64,000 nt of DNA from Hydrogenoanaerobacterium saccharovorans (GCF_003814745.1 NZ_RKRD01000001.1:1860001-1924000); one strand, 5' to 3'. Counted from the stretch's first letter, positions 43,651-54,284 are shown. The notes: a model not told the origin generated them from the letters alone. Translations and numbers: made by a program.

Positions 43651-44652
43651 CTACTGGTCATCTACAAACGGGAACAGCAGTTTTTGGTTTTCGTTCTTAT
43701 ACAAAGTGTCTTTTGTAACCACAACGCTTTGGGTATTGTAGTTTGCAGGCACATTTTTGCCCTGTAAAAGTTCGATGGTGCTTTTGATACTGACGTAACC
43801 CATATTGAACGGGTTTTGGATGACAAAAGCCTGAATGGTTCCTCGTTCCATCATTTGAATCTGTTTTTCTGAACAATCACAGGCTACCAGCTTCACGTCT
43901 TTTTCTAATTTTAATTGTTCTAAAGCATATGCAATGCCCATAGCGGAGGTTTCGTTCAACCCCACCATGCACACGATGTAGGGGTTGTTTTGCAGCATAG
44001 ATATTGCCTGTTTTCGTGCTGTTTCCACCAAACCATTGCAATAAACAACGTCTGTGATGCGGCTGTCTGCATCGGTCAAATTCTCGGTTAGCCCACGCTC
44101 GCGGTCGATAGCGGTGGTGACGGTTGCAACATGCCCCACAACGCCTACCTTCCCCTTTTTCTCTGTCAGCAGGTCAACCTGTTCGGCAAGGCTTTTGCCA
44201 AGCTGATAATTATCCGTGCCCACAAAGCATTTTCTCCCTGTGTAGTTAACATCACTGTCTACAGTGACGAGTAAAATGCCCTCTTTTACCGCCCGCTCAC
44301 AGATTGGAACCAAACGTTCGTAATCGGTTGCAGCCAACACAATTGCATCGGGCTGCTTTGCTATTGCTTCTTTCATCTGCTCAATCTGGCGATCAATGTC
44401 ATCTTCAGACGTAGGACCTGTCACTTCACAAACCGCTCCGTACTCCTGAGCTGCTACCATAACCCCTTGCTCTACAATCCGCCAGAAATCAGGCGGATTT
44501 GCTTTTGCCTTTAAAATTACTTGTATGCGGTAGAGAGGGGGCTCTTGCTCTTTGTTGTTGATTGAGCTTTTTTCAATGCGATAAAATAAAAGAAGCGCAG
44601 CAAAGCAAACCGCCAGTGTTAATAATATGGCAATGTAGTGCCGCTTATTCAT
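43651..44652 (-). CDS. membrane-anchored sugar-binding sensor protein
   Basis: About 333-residue type-1 periplasmic-binding-fold protein (RbsB/LacI sensor-like): YRIQVILKAKANPPDFWRIVEQG, ATDYERLVPICERAVKEGI, VTVDSDVNYTGRKCFVGTDN. The N-terminal helix YIAILLTLAVCFAALLLFYRI is not followed by a lipobox cysteine, so it is anchored by an uncleaved helix and faces outside. The gene overlaps the histidine kinase gene by eight bases and lacks a transporter next to it on this strand, so it most likely presents sugar to the kinase rather than to a permease. Start taken as ATG 44652 (MNKRHY). Ligand probably fucose or a related sugar, from context. Confidence 0.85.
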   Translation of the reverse strand: MNKRHYIAILLTLAVCFAALLLFYRIEKSSINNKEQEPPLYRIQVILKAKANPPDFWRIVEQGVMVAAQEYGAVCEVTGPTSEDDIDRQIEQMKEAIAKQPDAIVLAATDYERLVPICERAVKEGILLVTVDSDVNYTGRKCFVGTDNYQLGKSLAEQVDLLTEKKGKVGVVGHVATVTTAIDRERGLTENLTDADSRITDVVYCNGLVETARKQAISMLQNNPYIVCMVGLNETSAMGIAYALEQLKLEKDVKLVACDCSEKQIQMMERGTIQAFVIQNPFNMGYVSIKSTIELLQGKNVPANYNTQSVVVTKDTLYKNENQKLLFPFVDDQ

Positions 44653-46462
44653 TCTTTTCACCGTCCTCAATTTTAGGCAAACGGATTTGCACACGCGTTC
44701 CTACTCCCAAGCGGCTTTCATAGTGCAGCCCATAGTGCTCGCCAAAACAAAGTTTAATACGGTTATTCACATTGATTATTCCAATACCCCTGTCGTTGTT
44801 CTGTTTTTGGACAAACAAATGAGCAATTTGTTCTTTGCTCATCCCCACCCCATCGTCTTCAACGGTAACAACCATGTCTTGCTCTTGCAAATACGCACCT
44901 ATGCGTATTTCTCCCCCGTTTGGGCTCATCTTAATACCATGATACACCGCATTTTCAACAATCGGCTGTAATATCAGTTTTGGTGTTTTCAAACTGAGCA
45001 GTTGCGGAGGTATTTCAATACGGTAAGTTAATTTATCTTTGTAGCGTATTTTTTGTATCACCAGATAACTTTGAATATTTTCAATTTCTACCGCAAGCGG
45101 GATGAATTTGTCGCCCTCGCTGATGCTTGTACGAAACAATTTTGCAAGTGCAGAGGTCATCTCAACAACTTCTTCGTTTTTGCCTCCTGCCGACATCCAA
45201 ATAATCGCATCCAAAGTATTGTAAAGAAAATGCGGGTTAATTTGTGCCTGCAATGCTTTAATTTCGCTTTTACGTTTTTCCTCCTCCGCTGCAACGGTAT
45301 TATCCATAAGAGCCTTGATTTTAAAAATCATTTCGTTAAACGTGTTGCCCAAATGCCCAATTTCGTTGTTCAGTGTAATTTGCGATCTTACACTAAAATC
45401 TCCCTCTTCTGCACGGTGCATGGTGTTTTCTAAGGTTTTGATAGGCTTTGTAATCGCGGTAGAGATAATGGTTGCGATGATTGCCGCTACTAAAATTGCA
45501 ATGTAGGAAAGAATCAGATAAAAATCGATAGTGCTCAATTTATTTCTAATGAGTTCATCGGCATTTACTACGCCGACAATACTCCAGTCTGTCATAACAG
45601 AGTTGGTTCTAATGTAGATTTTATTGCTTGCCTCATCCCGAAACAGGGGGTTGCTTTCATCAAGCTTTAAAATCTCCTTGACCAGCTCATTTTTTATACC
45701 CGAATAAATGGGCTGTTGTTGGGGGTGGTATATGATGTTTTTAAATTTATCAATCATATAGATATACCCGCTTTTACCCAGCTGTGCGTTTTCACAAATT
45801 TTCTCGATGGATTTGTAGTTGAGGTCAATTACCATAACACCTAATATTGCGTCAGTTTCAGGGTCGATAATGGATTTCGAAATGGAGATAACCCATTTAT
45901 ACTCGTCTGCAATTAAATTCTGAACATGCGATGGGGATACGATAATATCATCAAAATACGAGAGAGGGCGAAGATACCAATCTGTCAGGTTGTATTCCGA
46001 AAACTCATTCACCCTTTTTTTAGGGTCACTTAATACAACATCGCCTTTTCGTGAAATAATGGCAATGTTGGTGATTTCGTCACGCGTATTTTGCACAATC
46101 CCCATATGTGCCACAACATTAGAGCGCAGTTCCTCCAGCCTAATTTTTTGCACAGGGGTCAACGTTTTGCCGTAATTTTGGTTGTAGAAGTTCATCAAAC
46201 GGATGACGTCACGATTTTCTACCACCACACGGCTGATGCTTTTGGTATTGGCTATGTATGTATCAATACTGGAACTGATCTCATTGAGAAGGCTGACCGT
46301 ATAGCTGATAGACGTATTTTCTAAGTCTTTTATCGTGTAGTAATAGGATATCAAAGAAAAAAACATCACCAAAAAAGAGATTAAAAGCATAAAAGATAAC
46401 ACCATGCTGGTTCGAATGCTGTTGATATTAATACATTCTTTTAGCTTTTGAATGATTTTCAA
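44645..46462 (-). CDS. sensor histidine kinase (YesM/LytS-like)
   Basis: 605-residue membrane kinase: first helix MVLSFMLLISFLVMFFSLIS, an extracellular double-Cache domain of about 270 residues (VMVIDLNYKSIEKICENAQLGKSGYIYMID), second helix FYLILSYIAILVAAIIATIIS, HAMP, then His_kinase with the phospho-acceptor in INPHFLYNTLDAIIW and an HATPase with VEDDGVGM and RGIGIINV. Start is TTG 46460-46462 just after GGGGAG. It precedes the sugar-binding sensor gene and follows its response regulator by 20 bases. Confidence 0.94.
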   Translation of the reverse strand: MKIIQKLKECININSIRTSMVLSFMLLISFLVMFFSLISYYYTIKDLENTSISYTVSLLNEISSSIDTYIANTKSISRVVVENRDVIRLMNFYNQNYGKTLTPVQKIRLEELRSNVVAHMGIVQNTRDEITNIAIISRKGDVVLSDPKKRVNEFSEYNLTDWYLRPLSYFDDIIVSPSHVQNLIADEYKWVISISKSIIDPETDAILGVMVIDLNYKSIEKICENAQLGKSGYIYMIDKFKNIIYHPQQQPIYSGIKNELVKEILKLDESNPLFRDEASNKIYIRTNSVMTDWSIVGVVNADELIRNKLSTIDFYLILSYIAILVAAIIATIISTAITKPIKTLENTMHRAEEGDFSVRSQITLNNEIGHLGNTFNEMIFKIKALMDNTVAAEEEKRKSEIKALQAQINPHFLYNTLDAIIWMSAGGKNEEVVEMTSALAKLFRTSISEGDKFIPLAVEIENIQSYLVIQKIRYKDKLTYRIEIPPQLLSLKTPKLILQPIVENAVYHGIKMSPNGGEIRIGAYLQEQDMVVTVEDDGVGMSKEQIAHLFVQKQNNDRGIGIINVNNRIKLCFGEHYGLHYESRLGVGTRVQIRLPKIEDGEKNE

Positions 46463-46482
46463 TCTACTCCCCCCATTATCTG

Positions 46483-48066
46483 CTAAGGCTGATTTTTATG
46501 CATCTCGCGGTATTCTGTGGGGGGCAGGCCTGTTGTGCGCTTAAAAATAACACAAAAATAGTGGGGGTCGGAAAATCCGATATTTTCGGCAATTTCGTAG
46601 GTTCTGTAATCGGTAAAAGTAAGTAGCTGCTTGGCTTTTTCCATTCTAAGCTGCGTGAGGTACTCCACAAACGTCATACCGGTTCTTTCTTTAAAAATAC
46701 TGCTGAAGTAGCTTGTACTTACAGACAGGTGTTCTGTTACCGAATTGAGCGAAAGCTCGGGATTGTTAAAATGTTCTTTGATGTAAAGCTCTGCCTTTGC
46801 AACCTGTGACGCAGATGAACTGGTTTTGAGTGCAAGCAGAATCTCAAATGCTTTATCAAACATTTCATCCAAACGGTCAACAAGCTGCGCTAGAGTAGAA
46901 ACAGAGTACAAGCTTGCACCCTCAAAGGCTTTTGTCATGGCATCTGCTTGCTGCTCGCCTGCGATATCATCCGCAAGCATAATCATTTTCATCAGCAGTT
47001 TTTGGGTGTAAAAAACACATTTTTCAAGAGGTGCTTGTGTATTTTTAAGCTGGTTTGCCAGTTCTTTTACCGCATCGCCTGCAGCAGTACGGTTGAGAGT
47101 GTAAACAGCCTCGGTTAAACGGCGCTCGCAATTTTGATAATCAATATTTTCCGACTTTTTAATATCAACTTCGGATGAAAAGAGAATACTGTTCTCTCCG
47201 TAATAAAATCGGCTTTCCAACGCCTTTTCTGCCTTTTGGTGTGAGAAATAGAGAGCATCAAGGCTTTTTACGGGTTCGCCTATACCGGCAGAAACTGTTA
47301 CCTTTAATGCCCGATGTACAGTTTGTGCAATATGTGAAATGAGCGTACCTGTTAATCGAAAACAACTTTCGAGATCCGCTGCACTGACGATACAATTGCA
47401 AAGCCCTTCACGCCCTTGAAATACTGCAACACCGTATTCCTGCGAAAGCTCCTGAGCAATATTAAACAAACCATAGCGAAGCAAGTCATCGCTTTTGTTT
47501 TGTGCACCTGTTTTTTGTGCAGGCAAATCAATGTCGAGCAAGGCCGAAACGTGATAGCACCCCTCAAATTTAATATCATAAATACGGCAATATTCACTGA
47601 TGACCGATAAATCCATTTTTTTATGTACCAATTGGTTTAAAAAATAATTTGTTACAATTTCTTTGGAATTTCCGTCGCTGCGCGAACGCTGGTCCAGTTC
47701 TATTTTCAATCGTTCAAGCAGCTCGCATAAACATGAAGGGGTTATGGGTTTTAGCACATAGTCAAAAACCTGATACTTTATTGCTTTCTGTGCATAATGA
47801 AAGTCGTCGTATCCGGTTAAAATTACTACAATTGCATCAGGCAGATGCTTTGTAACATATTCCGTTAATTCCAAGCCATCTACAAAAGGCATGCAAATAT
47901 CCGTTATCAGCACATCTGGCTGTTCACCCTCTTCTACGCAGCGAATCGCCTCTGCCCCATCTCGGCAGCCGATTGGTACTTCAAAGCCATAATTCTCCCA
48001 GTGGATGGTTTTGAGCATTGCACCAAGCACCTCAGCCTCATCTTCCGCAAGCATTACTTTATACAT
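46483..48066 (-). CDS. AraC-type response regulator (YesN-like)
   Basis: 527-residue activator: N-terminal receiver with acidic pocket LAEDEAEV and phospho-acceptor D56 in DVLITDICMPFVDG, a long central region, and a C-terminal AraC helix-turn-helix pair (AKAELYIKEHFNNPELSLNSV; GFSDPHYFCVIFKRTTGLPPTEYRE). YesN-type proteins activate sugar import genes; the divergently encoded ABC importer starting at 48317 is the likely target. First gene of the regulator operon, with a good promoter upstream. Confidence 0.95.
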   Translation of the reverse strand: MYKVMLAEDEAEVLGAMLKTIHWENYGFEVPIGCRDGAEAIRCVEEGEQPDVLITDICMPFVDGLELTEYVTKHLPDAIVVILTGYDDFHYAQKAIKYQVFDYVLKPITPSCLCELLERLKIELDQRSRSDGNSKEIVTNYFLNQLVHKKMDLSVISEYCRIYDIKFEGCYHVSALLDIDLPAQKTGAQNKSDDLLRYGLFNIAQELSQEYGVAVFQGREGLCNCIVSAADLESCFRLTGTLISHIAQTVHRALKVTVSAGIGEPVKSLDALYFSHQKAEKALESRFYYGENSILFSSEVDIKKSENIDYQNCERRLTEAVYTLNRTAAGDAVKELANQLKNTQAPLEKCVFYTQKLLMKMIMLADDIAGEQQADAMTKAFEGASLYSVSTLAQLVDRLDEMFDKAFEILLALKTSSSASQVAKAELYIKEHFNNPELSLNSVTEHLSVSTSYFSSIFKERTGMTFVEYLTQLRMEKAKQLLTFTDYRTYEIAENIGFSDPHYFCVIFKRTTGLPPTEYREMHKNQP

Positions 48067-48108
48067 TCAAACTACCTCATTGTTAAAATTATGTTATATT
48101 TCAATCTA

Positions 48109-48137
48109 ATCATACCCTAAAAAAACAGCTGATTCAA
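48109..48137 (-). promoter_or_regulatory. promoter of the response regulator operon
   Basis: Minus strand TTGAAT (48132-48137), 17-base spacer, TATGAT (48109-48114), about 40 bases before the response regulator ATG. Confidence 0.65.
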
Positions 48138-48316
48138 TGAAAAGTATACTAAATAGTAAAAAAATACACAGTTTGTGGAAAAAATTCTATATTAATATGG
48201 ATGTAAAACCAATATAATGAAGGCGAGAAGCAAGGTTATGGTGTACCTTTAGCAAATTGCAGTTCCAGCCGGCTGCCCGATTATTCGGGAAAAGAAAAAT
48301 AAGGGGTGATTTAGCA

Positions 48317-49825
48317 GTGAGTGCCAACACCAATTCTGATGATTGTGTCGTACTTAAAATGATAGACATCGACAAGCGTTTTCAGGGTGTACATGCTCTG
48401 AAAAAATGCTGTTTTGAACTAAAAAAGGGGGAAGTTCATGCTCTTGTAGGAGAAAACGGCGCGGGTAAATCTACGCTGATGAAAGTTCTCACCGGGATTT
48501 ATCAGGCTGATGAAGGTAAAATTTTATACAATGGCGAAGAGGTTTGTTTTAAAAACCCTAAAGAAGCACAGGAAGCCGGTATCTCTATCGTTCACCAAGA
48601 GTTGAACCTTATGAACCATCTTACCGCTGCACAAAATATCTTTATTGGGCGCGAATCCAAGGGATTTTTACTGAAGGATAGTGTAATAAACCAAAAAACG
48701 CAGCAGCTTTTTGATCAATTGAAGTTGAGCATTCAGCCTACTGACAAAGTCGGAGGTTTAACCGTAGGCAAACAGCAGATGGTAGAAATCAGCAAGGCAA
48801 TCTCTTTTCGCTCTTCTGTTTTGGTATTGGATGAACCCACCGCCGCACTGACCGATGCAGAGATTACAGAGCTTTTTAAAACAATGAACGACCTGCGCGA
48901 AAAAGGCGTTACTATGGTATATATCTCACACAGAATGGATGAGATTATGGAAATTGCCGACCGTATCACTGTCATGCGCGACGGTGAGTACATCACCACT
49001 TTGGATGCCAAAAGCACTACGTTGGATGAAATTATCAATGCAATGGTCGGACGCACCATCTATCTTGAGCCAAAAATGGTTAGTTCTGTTGCACCGGATG
49101 CACCAGTCGTTTTGGAGGTACGGAATCTTGAATCGAAAGAAGTAAAAGAAGTTTCGTTTAAACTGCACAAAGGCGAAATACTTGGGCTTGCAGGCCTTAT
49201 GGGCGCCGGACGTACCGAAACAGCTCGTCTTATTTTTGGGGCAGACCCCAGAAAGGGCGGAGAGATTCTTAAAAATGGCGTACCGGTAGACATAAAAACC
49301 CCGCAAGATGCTGTAAAAGCAGGAATCGGATACCTCTCAGAAGACCGAAAACGTTTTGGTTTATCAGCAGGGCTTTCGATTGCAGACAACATCGTACTCA
49401 CCTGCCTTGAAGATTTTTCACATTTCGGCATCATCAATAAAGAAAAAGTTAAAAAAGAGGCAGAAAAATATGTCGAAAAAATTAATATCAAAACTCCTTC
49501 TATCTCTCAGCTTGTTCGCAAGCTTTCCGGCGGCAACCAGCAAAAAGTGATTATAGCAAAATGGCTGATAAAGAATTGCGATGTCCTGATTTTTGACGAG
49601 CCTACACGCGGTATTGATGTTGGCGCAAAAAGTGAGATTTACAAACTCATGAACGAGCTTGCAGCCGAAGGTAAATCCATCATCATGATTTCATCGGAAC
49701 TGCAAGAAGTTTTGAGGATGAGCGACCGAATTGCATGCATGTGCGAAGGCAGGCTTACCAAGATACTGGACATACAAACTGCCAGCCAAGAACTGATTAT
49801 GAAGTATGCTACTTCAAGAACATAG
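48317..49825 (+). CDS. sugar ABC transporter double ATPase (RbsA/MglA type)
   Basis: About 502-residue ATPase with two fused nucleotide-binding domains: Walker A GENGAGKSTLMKVL, Walker B VLVLDEPTAALTD, then a second domain with AGLMGAGRTETARLIFG, signature LSGGNQQKVIIAKWL and VLIFDEPTRGIDVGAKSEI. Start is GTG 48317, seven bases after AAGGGGTGA; an ATG at 48257 in frame lies far upstream of the ribosome site. First gene of the ATPase-permease-binding protein importer. Ribose/galactose class; fucose is the likely substrate from the surrounding locus. Confidence 0.93.
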   Translation: MSANTNSDDCVVLKMIDIDKRFQGVHALKKCCFELKKGEVHALVGENGAGKSTLMKVLTGIYQADEGKILYNGEEVCFKNPKEAQEAGISIVHQELNLMNHLTAAQNIFIGRESKGFLLKDSVINQKTQQLFDQLKLSIQPTDKVGGLTVGKQQMVEISKAISFRSSVLVLDEPTAALTDAEITELFKTMNDLREKGVTMVYISHRMDEIMEIADRITVMRDGEYITTLDAKSTTLDEIINAMVGRTIYLEPKMVSSVAPDAPVVLEVRNLESKEVKEVSFKLHKGEILGLAGLMGAGRTETARLIFGADPRKGGEILKNGVPVDIKTPQDAVKAGIGYLSEDRKRFGLSAGLSIADNIVLTCLEDFSHFGIINKEKVKKEAEKYVEKINIKTPSISQLVRKLSGGNQQKVIIAKWLIKNCDVLIFDEPTRGIDVGAKSEIYKLMNELAAEGKSIIMISSELQEVLRMSDRIACMCEGRLTKILDIQTASQELIMKYATSRT

Positions 49826-49839
49826 CAGGAGGGATTGAA

Positions 49840-50838
49840 ATGCAAACTATAAAGCAAAAAGAAAAAGTTCACGTTGATTTTCAAAAAATGTTAGCACCCG
49901 CAGCGTTGGTAATTCTATACATATTCTTTAGCATATTTGGCAAGAACTTCTTTTCAGGCTCCACACTGGTAAGTATTATGGATAGTACCTATTATGTAGG
50001 ATTTATGGCATTTGGCATTACATTTGTAATTATCACAGGAGGAATTGACCTTTCCATTGGTACAAATATGATGATGTCTGCACTGATTGGCGGTTATGTT
50101 TATAATTCTGGTGTAAACATCTGGGTTTGCCTTGTATTGATTATTGCAATCTCCACCGTTGTTGGCTGTATCAACGGTTCGCTTATCTCGCGTTTAAAAC
50201 TTCCGCCGTTCATTGCAACACTTGGTATGATGATGATGACGCAAGGCTTCGGCTCAATCATTACAAAAGTACAGACTCAGCGTTTTCCATCAGCATTTGA
50301 TGCCGACGGCGGCTACAAGGCGATTTTCTATAAGACTCCATCTACCCCACTTTTTAAAACTGGGTTTCCATCAGGAATTGTTTATATGGGCATCTTTTTT
50401 GTAGTTGCACTGTTTCTTTTAAACAATACCCGTTTTGGGCGTTATACCTACGCAATCGGCTCAAATGAAGAATCCGTGCGTCTTTCGGGTGTAAACGTAA
50501 TAAAATGGAAAACACTTGTTTACACCGTATGCGGCTTTTTCTGCGGGCTTTCTGCAATTGTTTACGCATCAACCTACACTACTATTATTCCCGGTACAGG
50601 CAATGGCCTTGAAATGAACGCAATTGCAGCTGTTATTATCGGCGGCACCTCTATGTCGGGCGGCGTTGGTACTATGAGCGGTACCTTGATTGGTGCCTTT
50701 CTTATGAGCGTACTAAAAAACGGGCTGATGTCTATGGGGCTTCAGGGGCATTATCAAACATTCTTTACAGGGCTTGTTGTTATCCTTGCTGTACTGCTCG
50801 ACATTTACAGAAATAAAAAAGCCGCAGAGGTAAAATAA
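49840..50838 (+). CDS. sugar ABC transporter permease (RbsC type)
   Basis: 332-residue membrane subunit with about 8-10 helices and the BPD_transp_2 signature SNEESVRLSGVNVIKWKT and AIAAVIIGGTSMSGGVGTM. Start ATG 49840 after GGAGGG; the in-frame upstream start at 49735 overlaps the ATPase gene by 90 bases and lacks a site. Only one permease is present, so it should act as a homodimer, unlike the two-permease importer at 9.5-14.8 kb. Confidence 0.93.
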   Translation: MQTIKQKEKVHVDFQKMLAPAALVILYIFFSIFGKNFFSGSTLVSIMDSTYYVGFMAFGITFVIITGGIDLSIGTNMMMSALIGGYVYNSGVNIWVCLVLIIAISTVVGCINGSLISRLKLPPFIATLGMMMMTQGFGSIITKVQTQRFPSAFDADGGYKAIFYKTPSTPLFKTGFPSGIVYMGIFFVVALFLLNNTRFGRYTYAIGSNEESVRLSGVNVIKWKTLVYTVCGFFCGLSAIVYASTYTTIIPGTGNGLEMNAIAAVIIGGTSMSGGVGTMSGTLIGAFLMSVLKNGLMSMGLQGHYQTFFTGLVVILAVLLDIYRNKKAAEVK

Positions 50839-50906
50839 CAAAACTATTGTGTGTTTGCAGCTGTGCTGCATTTTATAAGAAAACCCAAATAAAAGGAGGA
50901 AATGAC

Positions 50907-52055
50907 ATGAAAATCAGAAAATTGTTATGTGTATTGCTTGCAGTTGTATTGGCTGTTTCTGTTGTGGGTTGTTCCGCAACAGCCCCGACACCCTCTGACG
51001 GAGCCGCACCCCCCGCAGAACCCAAAAGTGAGTCTGCCCCTGCAGAAAACGGCAACGCAGCAGACGGTGCTTACATCGCTGTCATATCCAAAGGCTTTCA
51101 GCATCAATTCTGGCAGGTAGTAAAAAAAGGTGCCGAACAAGCAGCAAAAGACTTAAATGTTACAATTACATTTGACGGGCCTCCTACAGAATCTGATATT
51201 GCAATTCAAGTAGATATGTTGAAAGCAGCCATGGACAAAGGCCCTGCGGCTATCTGCTTGGCAGCCCTTGATACCGAATCGGTAAAAGAGCAGCTGAATG
51301 ATTGCAAAAACAAGGGCATACCTGTAGTCGGTTTCGACTCTGGCGTTCCCAATGCGCCCGAAGGATCAATTTATGCAACTGCTTCTACCGATAACTATGC
51401 TGCAGCCTCTCTCGCAGCTGAACAGCTTTTTGCAAATGCAGATTTTAAAGCGAAATTTGATGCAGCTACCCCTGAAAAGCCCATTGCAATCGGGGTGCTT
51501 TCTCAAGACGCAACATCCGAATCTCTCATCAAAAGAACATCCGGCTTTATCGACAAAATGATTGTGCTTGCCGGTGAAGAGAACGTAAAAGTTGTAGGCC
51601 ATGACAGTTACAAAAAAGATGCCGCAAAAGCCAAAGTGGTTATTACCGTAAACGTGCCTGCAACCACAGCTGCCGCCGATATGAAAACAGGCGCTGAAGC
51701 TTTGTTGAGCATTGAGAATCTTGTTGCCGTTTATGGTTCGAACGAAAATGGTGCAGGAGGCATTTTGGCCGCTTCGAACGACGGCAACGATTTTAATAAA
51801 GAAAACGGCAAGTACAAAGACATGATTGCATTGGGATTTGATGCCGGAAAAACGCAGAGAGTTGCCGTTGAAAACGGTTGGTTCCTTGGCTCTGTAACGC
51901 AAGACCCGTATCAAATCGGCTATAAAGCGGTAGCACTGGCAGTGGATGCAATCAACGGAAAATCCGTTGAAAATAAAATTATAGACACAGGTGCAAAATG
52001 GTATAATGCAGAAGCCCTGAAAGATCCTGCAATCTCCGAATTGGTATACGAATAA
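50907..52055 (+). CDS. sugar-binding lipoprotein (RbsB type)
   Basis: 382-residue exported binding protein: signal peptide with lipobox SVVGC (C22), Pro/Ala-rich linker, then the type-1 periplasmic fold from YIAVISKGFQHQFWQVVKKGAEQAA. It is clearly related to the kinase-linked sensor at 43651, sharing features such as FWQVV/FWRIV, ITFDGPPTESDI/EVTGPTSEDDI and the pattern around VGFDSG/VTVDSD. The two probably bind the same or similar sugar, one for transport and one for sensing. AAGGAGG precedes the ATG; a strong terminator follows. Confidence 0.93.
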   Translation: MKIRKLLCVLLAVVLAVSVVGCSATAPTPSDGAAPPAEPKSESAPAENGNAADGAYIAVISKGFQHQFWQVVKKGAEQAAKDLNVTITFDGPPTESDIAIQVDMLKAAMDKGPAAICLAALDTESVKEQLNDCKNKGIPVVGFDSGVPNAPEGSIYATASTDNYAAASLAAEQLFANADFKAKFDAATPEKPIAIGVLSQDATSESLIKRTSGFIDKMIVLAGEENVKVVGHDSYKKDAAKAKVVITVNVPATTAAADMKTGAEALLSIENLVAVYGSNENGAGGILAASNDGNDFNKENGKYKDMIALGFDAGKTQRVAVENGWFLGSVTQDPYQIGYKAVALAVDAINGKSVENKIIDTGAKWYNAEALKDPAISELVYE

Positions 52056-52060
52056 ACCCC

Positions 52061-52106
52061 GAATAAGAAGACCGTACAGGAATGTTCGGTCTTCTTATTC
52101 TTTTTG
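52061..52106 (+). terminator. terminator of the sugar importer operon
   Basis: Perfect 14-bp stem GAATAAGAAGACCG/CGGTCTTCTTATTC around a ten-base loop, followed by TTTTT, five bases after the stop codon. Confidence 0.9.
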
Positions 52107-52114
52107 GAAAAGTA

Positions 52115-52148
52115 AAACGAGCGGTTTCAATAGCACCGCTCGTTTTGC
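52115..52148 (-). terminator. terminator of the chemoreceptor gene
   Basis: AAAACGAGCGGT/ACCGCTCGTTTT perfect stem around a nine-base loop, 46 bases past the chemoreceptor stop on the minus strand, next to the opposing terminator at 52061-52106. Confidence 0.75.
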
Positions 52149-52193
52149 CTTATCTCATTTCTATTTTATTGTATACATTACTTGATATGAGTT

Positions 52194-54284
52194 TTAGACT
52201 TTGATAGGATAAATATTAGCAGAAGCGATGTCTTCTTCCCCTAAACTCTCATTTAGTTGGAATTGATCTACAGCAGACTTCAGCGTTTGCGCTTGATGGT
52301 AAAGATCGGCACTTTTTGCAGCGCTTTCTTCTGCTATTGCAGAGTTTCTTTGCACCACACCCGAGACTTGCCCTATTTCGTAATTCATCTGAGAGATTAA
52401 GTTGGATTGTTCGTTTGTATTATTTACAATTAAATTAATAATTTCTGCTGTTTTTTTAACACCGTCTACTACCGATGTCATGGATTGAGCAGTTTCTTCC
52501 GCTACTTTTGCACCATTTTGCACTGCTGTGATAGAGCTTTCAATCAATACTGTTGTATTTTTAGCTGCTTCGGCGCTCTTTGATGCAAGGTTTCGCACCT
52601 CATCGGCAACAACTGCAAAGCCCTTTCCCGCTACTCCCGCGCGTGCTGCCTCCACTGCTGCATTCAGTGCGAGGATATTGGTTTGAAAAGCAATGTCCTG
52701 TATCGTTTTAATTATTTTGCCGATTTGTCCGGAACTATCGCTGATTTCAGAAATTGCCTTTATCATCTCTTGCATTTTCTGGTTGCCTGCTTGAACTTCG
52801 TGGGTAATATAGGTACTTTTTGCACTGGCATCGGTCAGCTGCTCTGCATCATTTGTAATATGGCTTGATATTTGCTGCATCAGCTCAGATATCTCTTCAA
52901 TCGATTTCGCCTGCTCCGTAGCTCCCTCAGAAAGTGACTGGGCTACATTAGAAATTTCACCCGAGCCTGCAGAAACCTGCTTGGACGTATTGGTAATCTC
53001 CTGCAACGTATATACAAGGGTTGTTTGGATGTGCTGCAAAGCCTTTTTAAGTTTAGAAAACTCTCCAACATAATCCTGGTGCAATTCAAAATCCAGATTG
53101 CCGTCAGAAATTTGTTCTAAAACAACAGACACCTCGTCGATGTAACCGATATAAGTCTTGAGCCGATTCACTGTTTTCTCCAAAGAATAAAGAGCGACAC
53201 CAATCTCGTTTTTCGATTTGATATTCATTTGCACGTTAAGGTCGCCATCCGCTATTTTTTGGGTGATTCCCACAAGCCCTTCAAGAGGCTTTACAATCCC
53301 CTTTGAAATATAGATTATGAGAATAAAGCTAACCAATAAAATAGATACACCGCAGATAACCAAAAGATTTCTGCCGAGTTGTGTTATACTTCCGAAAAGT
53401 TCTTGCTCTGAAATGACAGTAGCAATCAGCCAACCGCTTTCAGGTACTTCAGAAAACCAAACACGGTAAGCTTCTTCTCCTGCTTGATAAGTACCGATCC
53501 CGTTTTTTTCGCTGAGCATCTTTTGCCCCAATGCAGAAAAAGTGGTGTTGCTATCTTGTGTAATATTTGCTTTTAACAGTTTTTCACTGTCTTCATCACC
53601 GATATAAGTACCGTTTGAATCTATTAAAAATGCCCTTCCGCTTCCGTGTACCTTCAAAGATGTAATCATCTTCTGCATTTGCGTTAAATCAATATCAGTA
53701 GTGGCAACACCCATTAATTTGCCTGTTTTATCGTAAAAAGGCGCCGACGAAGTTACCATCGAGATTTTTACATAATCATCAAAATACGGTGCCGACCATA
53801 CAGCACTTTTACTCGTATTTTTTACGTTTTTATACCAATCTTGGTCGGTATACTGAACCCCTTCACCCAAAGAATAATTATTTACATATTTTACTTTTCC
53901 ATTTTCTCTCATACAGTAAGGCGAATAGTATTCTTTCTCTTTACTATATACAAAAGGTTCAAACCAAATGCCGCCGCCAAAAGTTTCGGCATTGGTTGCG
54001 ATAAAAGAAGTCAGTATTTCTTCATAATCTTTCTCTTGCATAACATCACCTGCCGATTCTACCGATTTTGCAAGAGTTTCTACTACTTTTCGATTGTTAG
54101 ACAATGATTTTTCAATGTTTTCTACTGCGGCAGACAAGCTCAATTCCATCTCGCTGTTGATTGCCTCACCAATAATCTGCTTGGCACTAAAATAACCCAT
54201 AAGAGATAAACTCGCCATCGCAATTACAACTGTTGGTAGGATGATAACTAATGCTGTCGTTTTGAGGGAATGAATTCTTGGCAT
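52194..54284 (-). CDS. methyl-accepting chemotaxis protein (double-Cache sensor)
   Basis: 696-residue chemoreceptor: N-terminal membrane helix ([21 protein letters not shown]), an extracellular dCache-like domain of about 250 residues with WYKNV and [21 protein letters not shown], second helix, HAMP, and a cytoplasmic signalling domain whose hairpin tip reads [19 protein letters not shown]. No C-terminal CheR-binding pentapeptide. It lies next to the sugar loci, suggesting but not proving a sugar or metabolite ligand. Candidate sigma-A elements (TTGAAA-N17-TAAAAT) occur upstream. Confidence 0.94.
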   Translation of the reverse strand: MPRIHSLKTTALVIILPTVVIAMASLSLMGYFSAKQIIGEAINSEMELSLSAAVENIEKSLSNNRKVVETLAKSVESAGDVMQEKDYEEILTSFIATNAETFGGGIWFEPFVYSKEKEYYSPYCMRENGKVKYVNNYSLGEGVQYTDQDWYKNVKNTSKSAVWSAPYFDDYVKISMVTSSAPFYDKTGKLMGVATTDIDLTQMQKMITSLKVHGSGRAFLIDSNGTYIGDEDSEKLLKANITQDSNTTFSALGQKMLSEKNGIGTYQAGEEAYRVWFSEVPESGWLIATVISEQELFGSITQLGRNLLVICGVSILLVSFILIIYISKGIVKPLEGLVGITQKIADGDLNVQMNIKSKNEIGVALYSLEKTVNRLKTYIGYIDEVSVVLEQISDGNLDFELHQDYVGEFSKLKKALQHIQTTLVYTLQEITNTSKQVSAGSGEISNVAQSLSEGATEQAKSIEEISELMQQISSHITNDAEQLTDASAKSTYITHEVQAGNQKMQEMIKAISEISDSSGQIGKIIKTIQDIAFQTNILALNAAVEAARAGVAGKGFAVVADEVRNLASKSAEAAKNTTVLIESSITAVQNGAKVAEETAQSMTSVVDGVKKTAEIINLIVNNTNEQSNLISQMNYEIGQVSGVVQRNSAIAEESAAKSADLYHQAQTLKSAVDQFQLNESLGEEDIASANIYPIKV

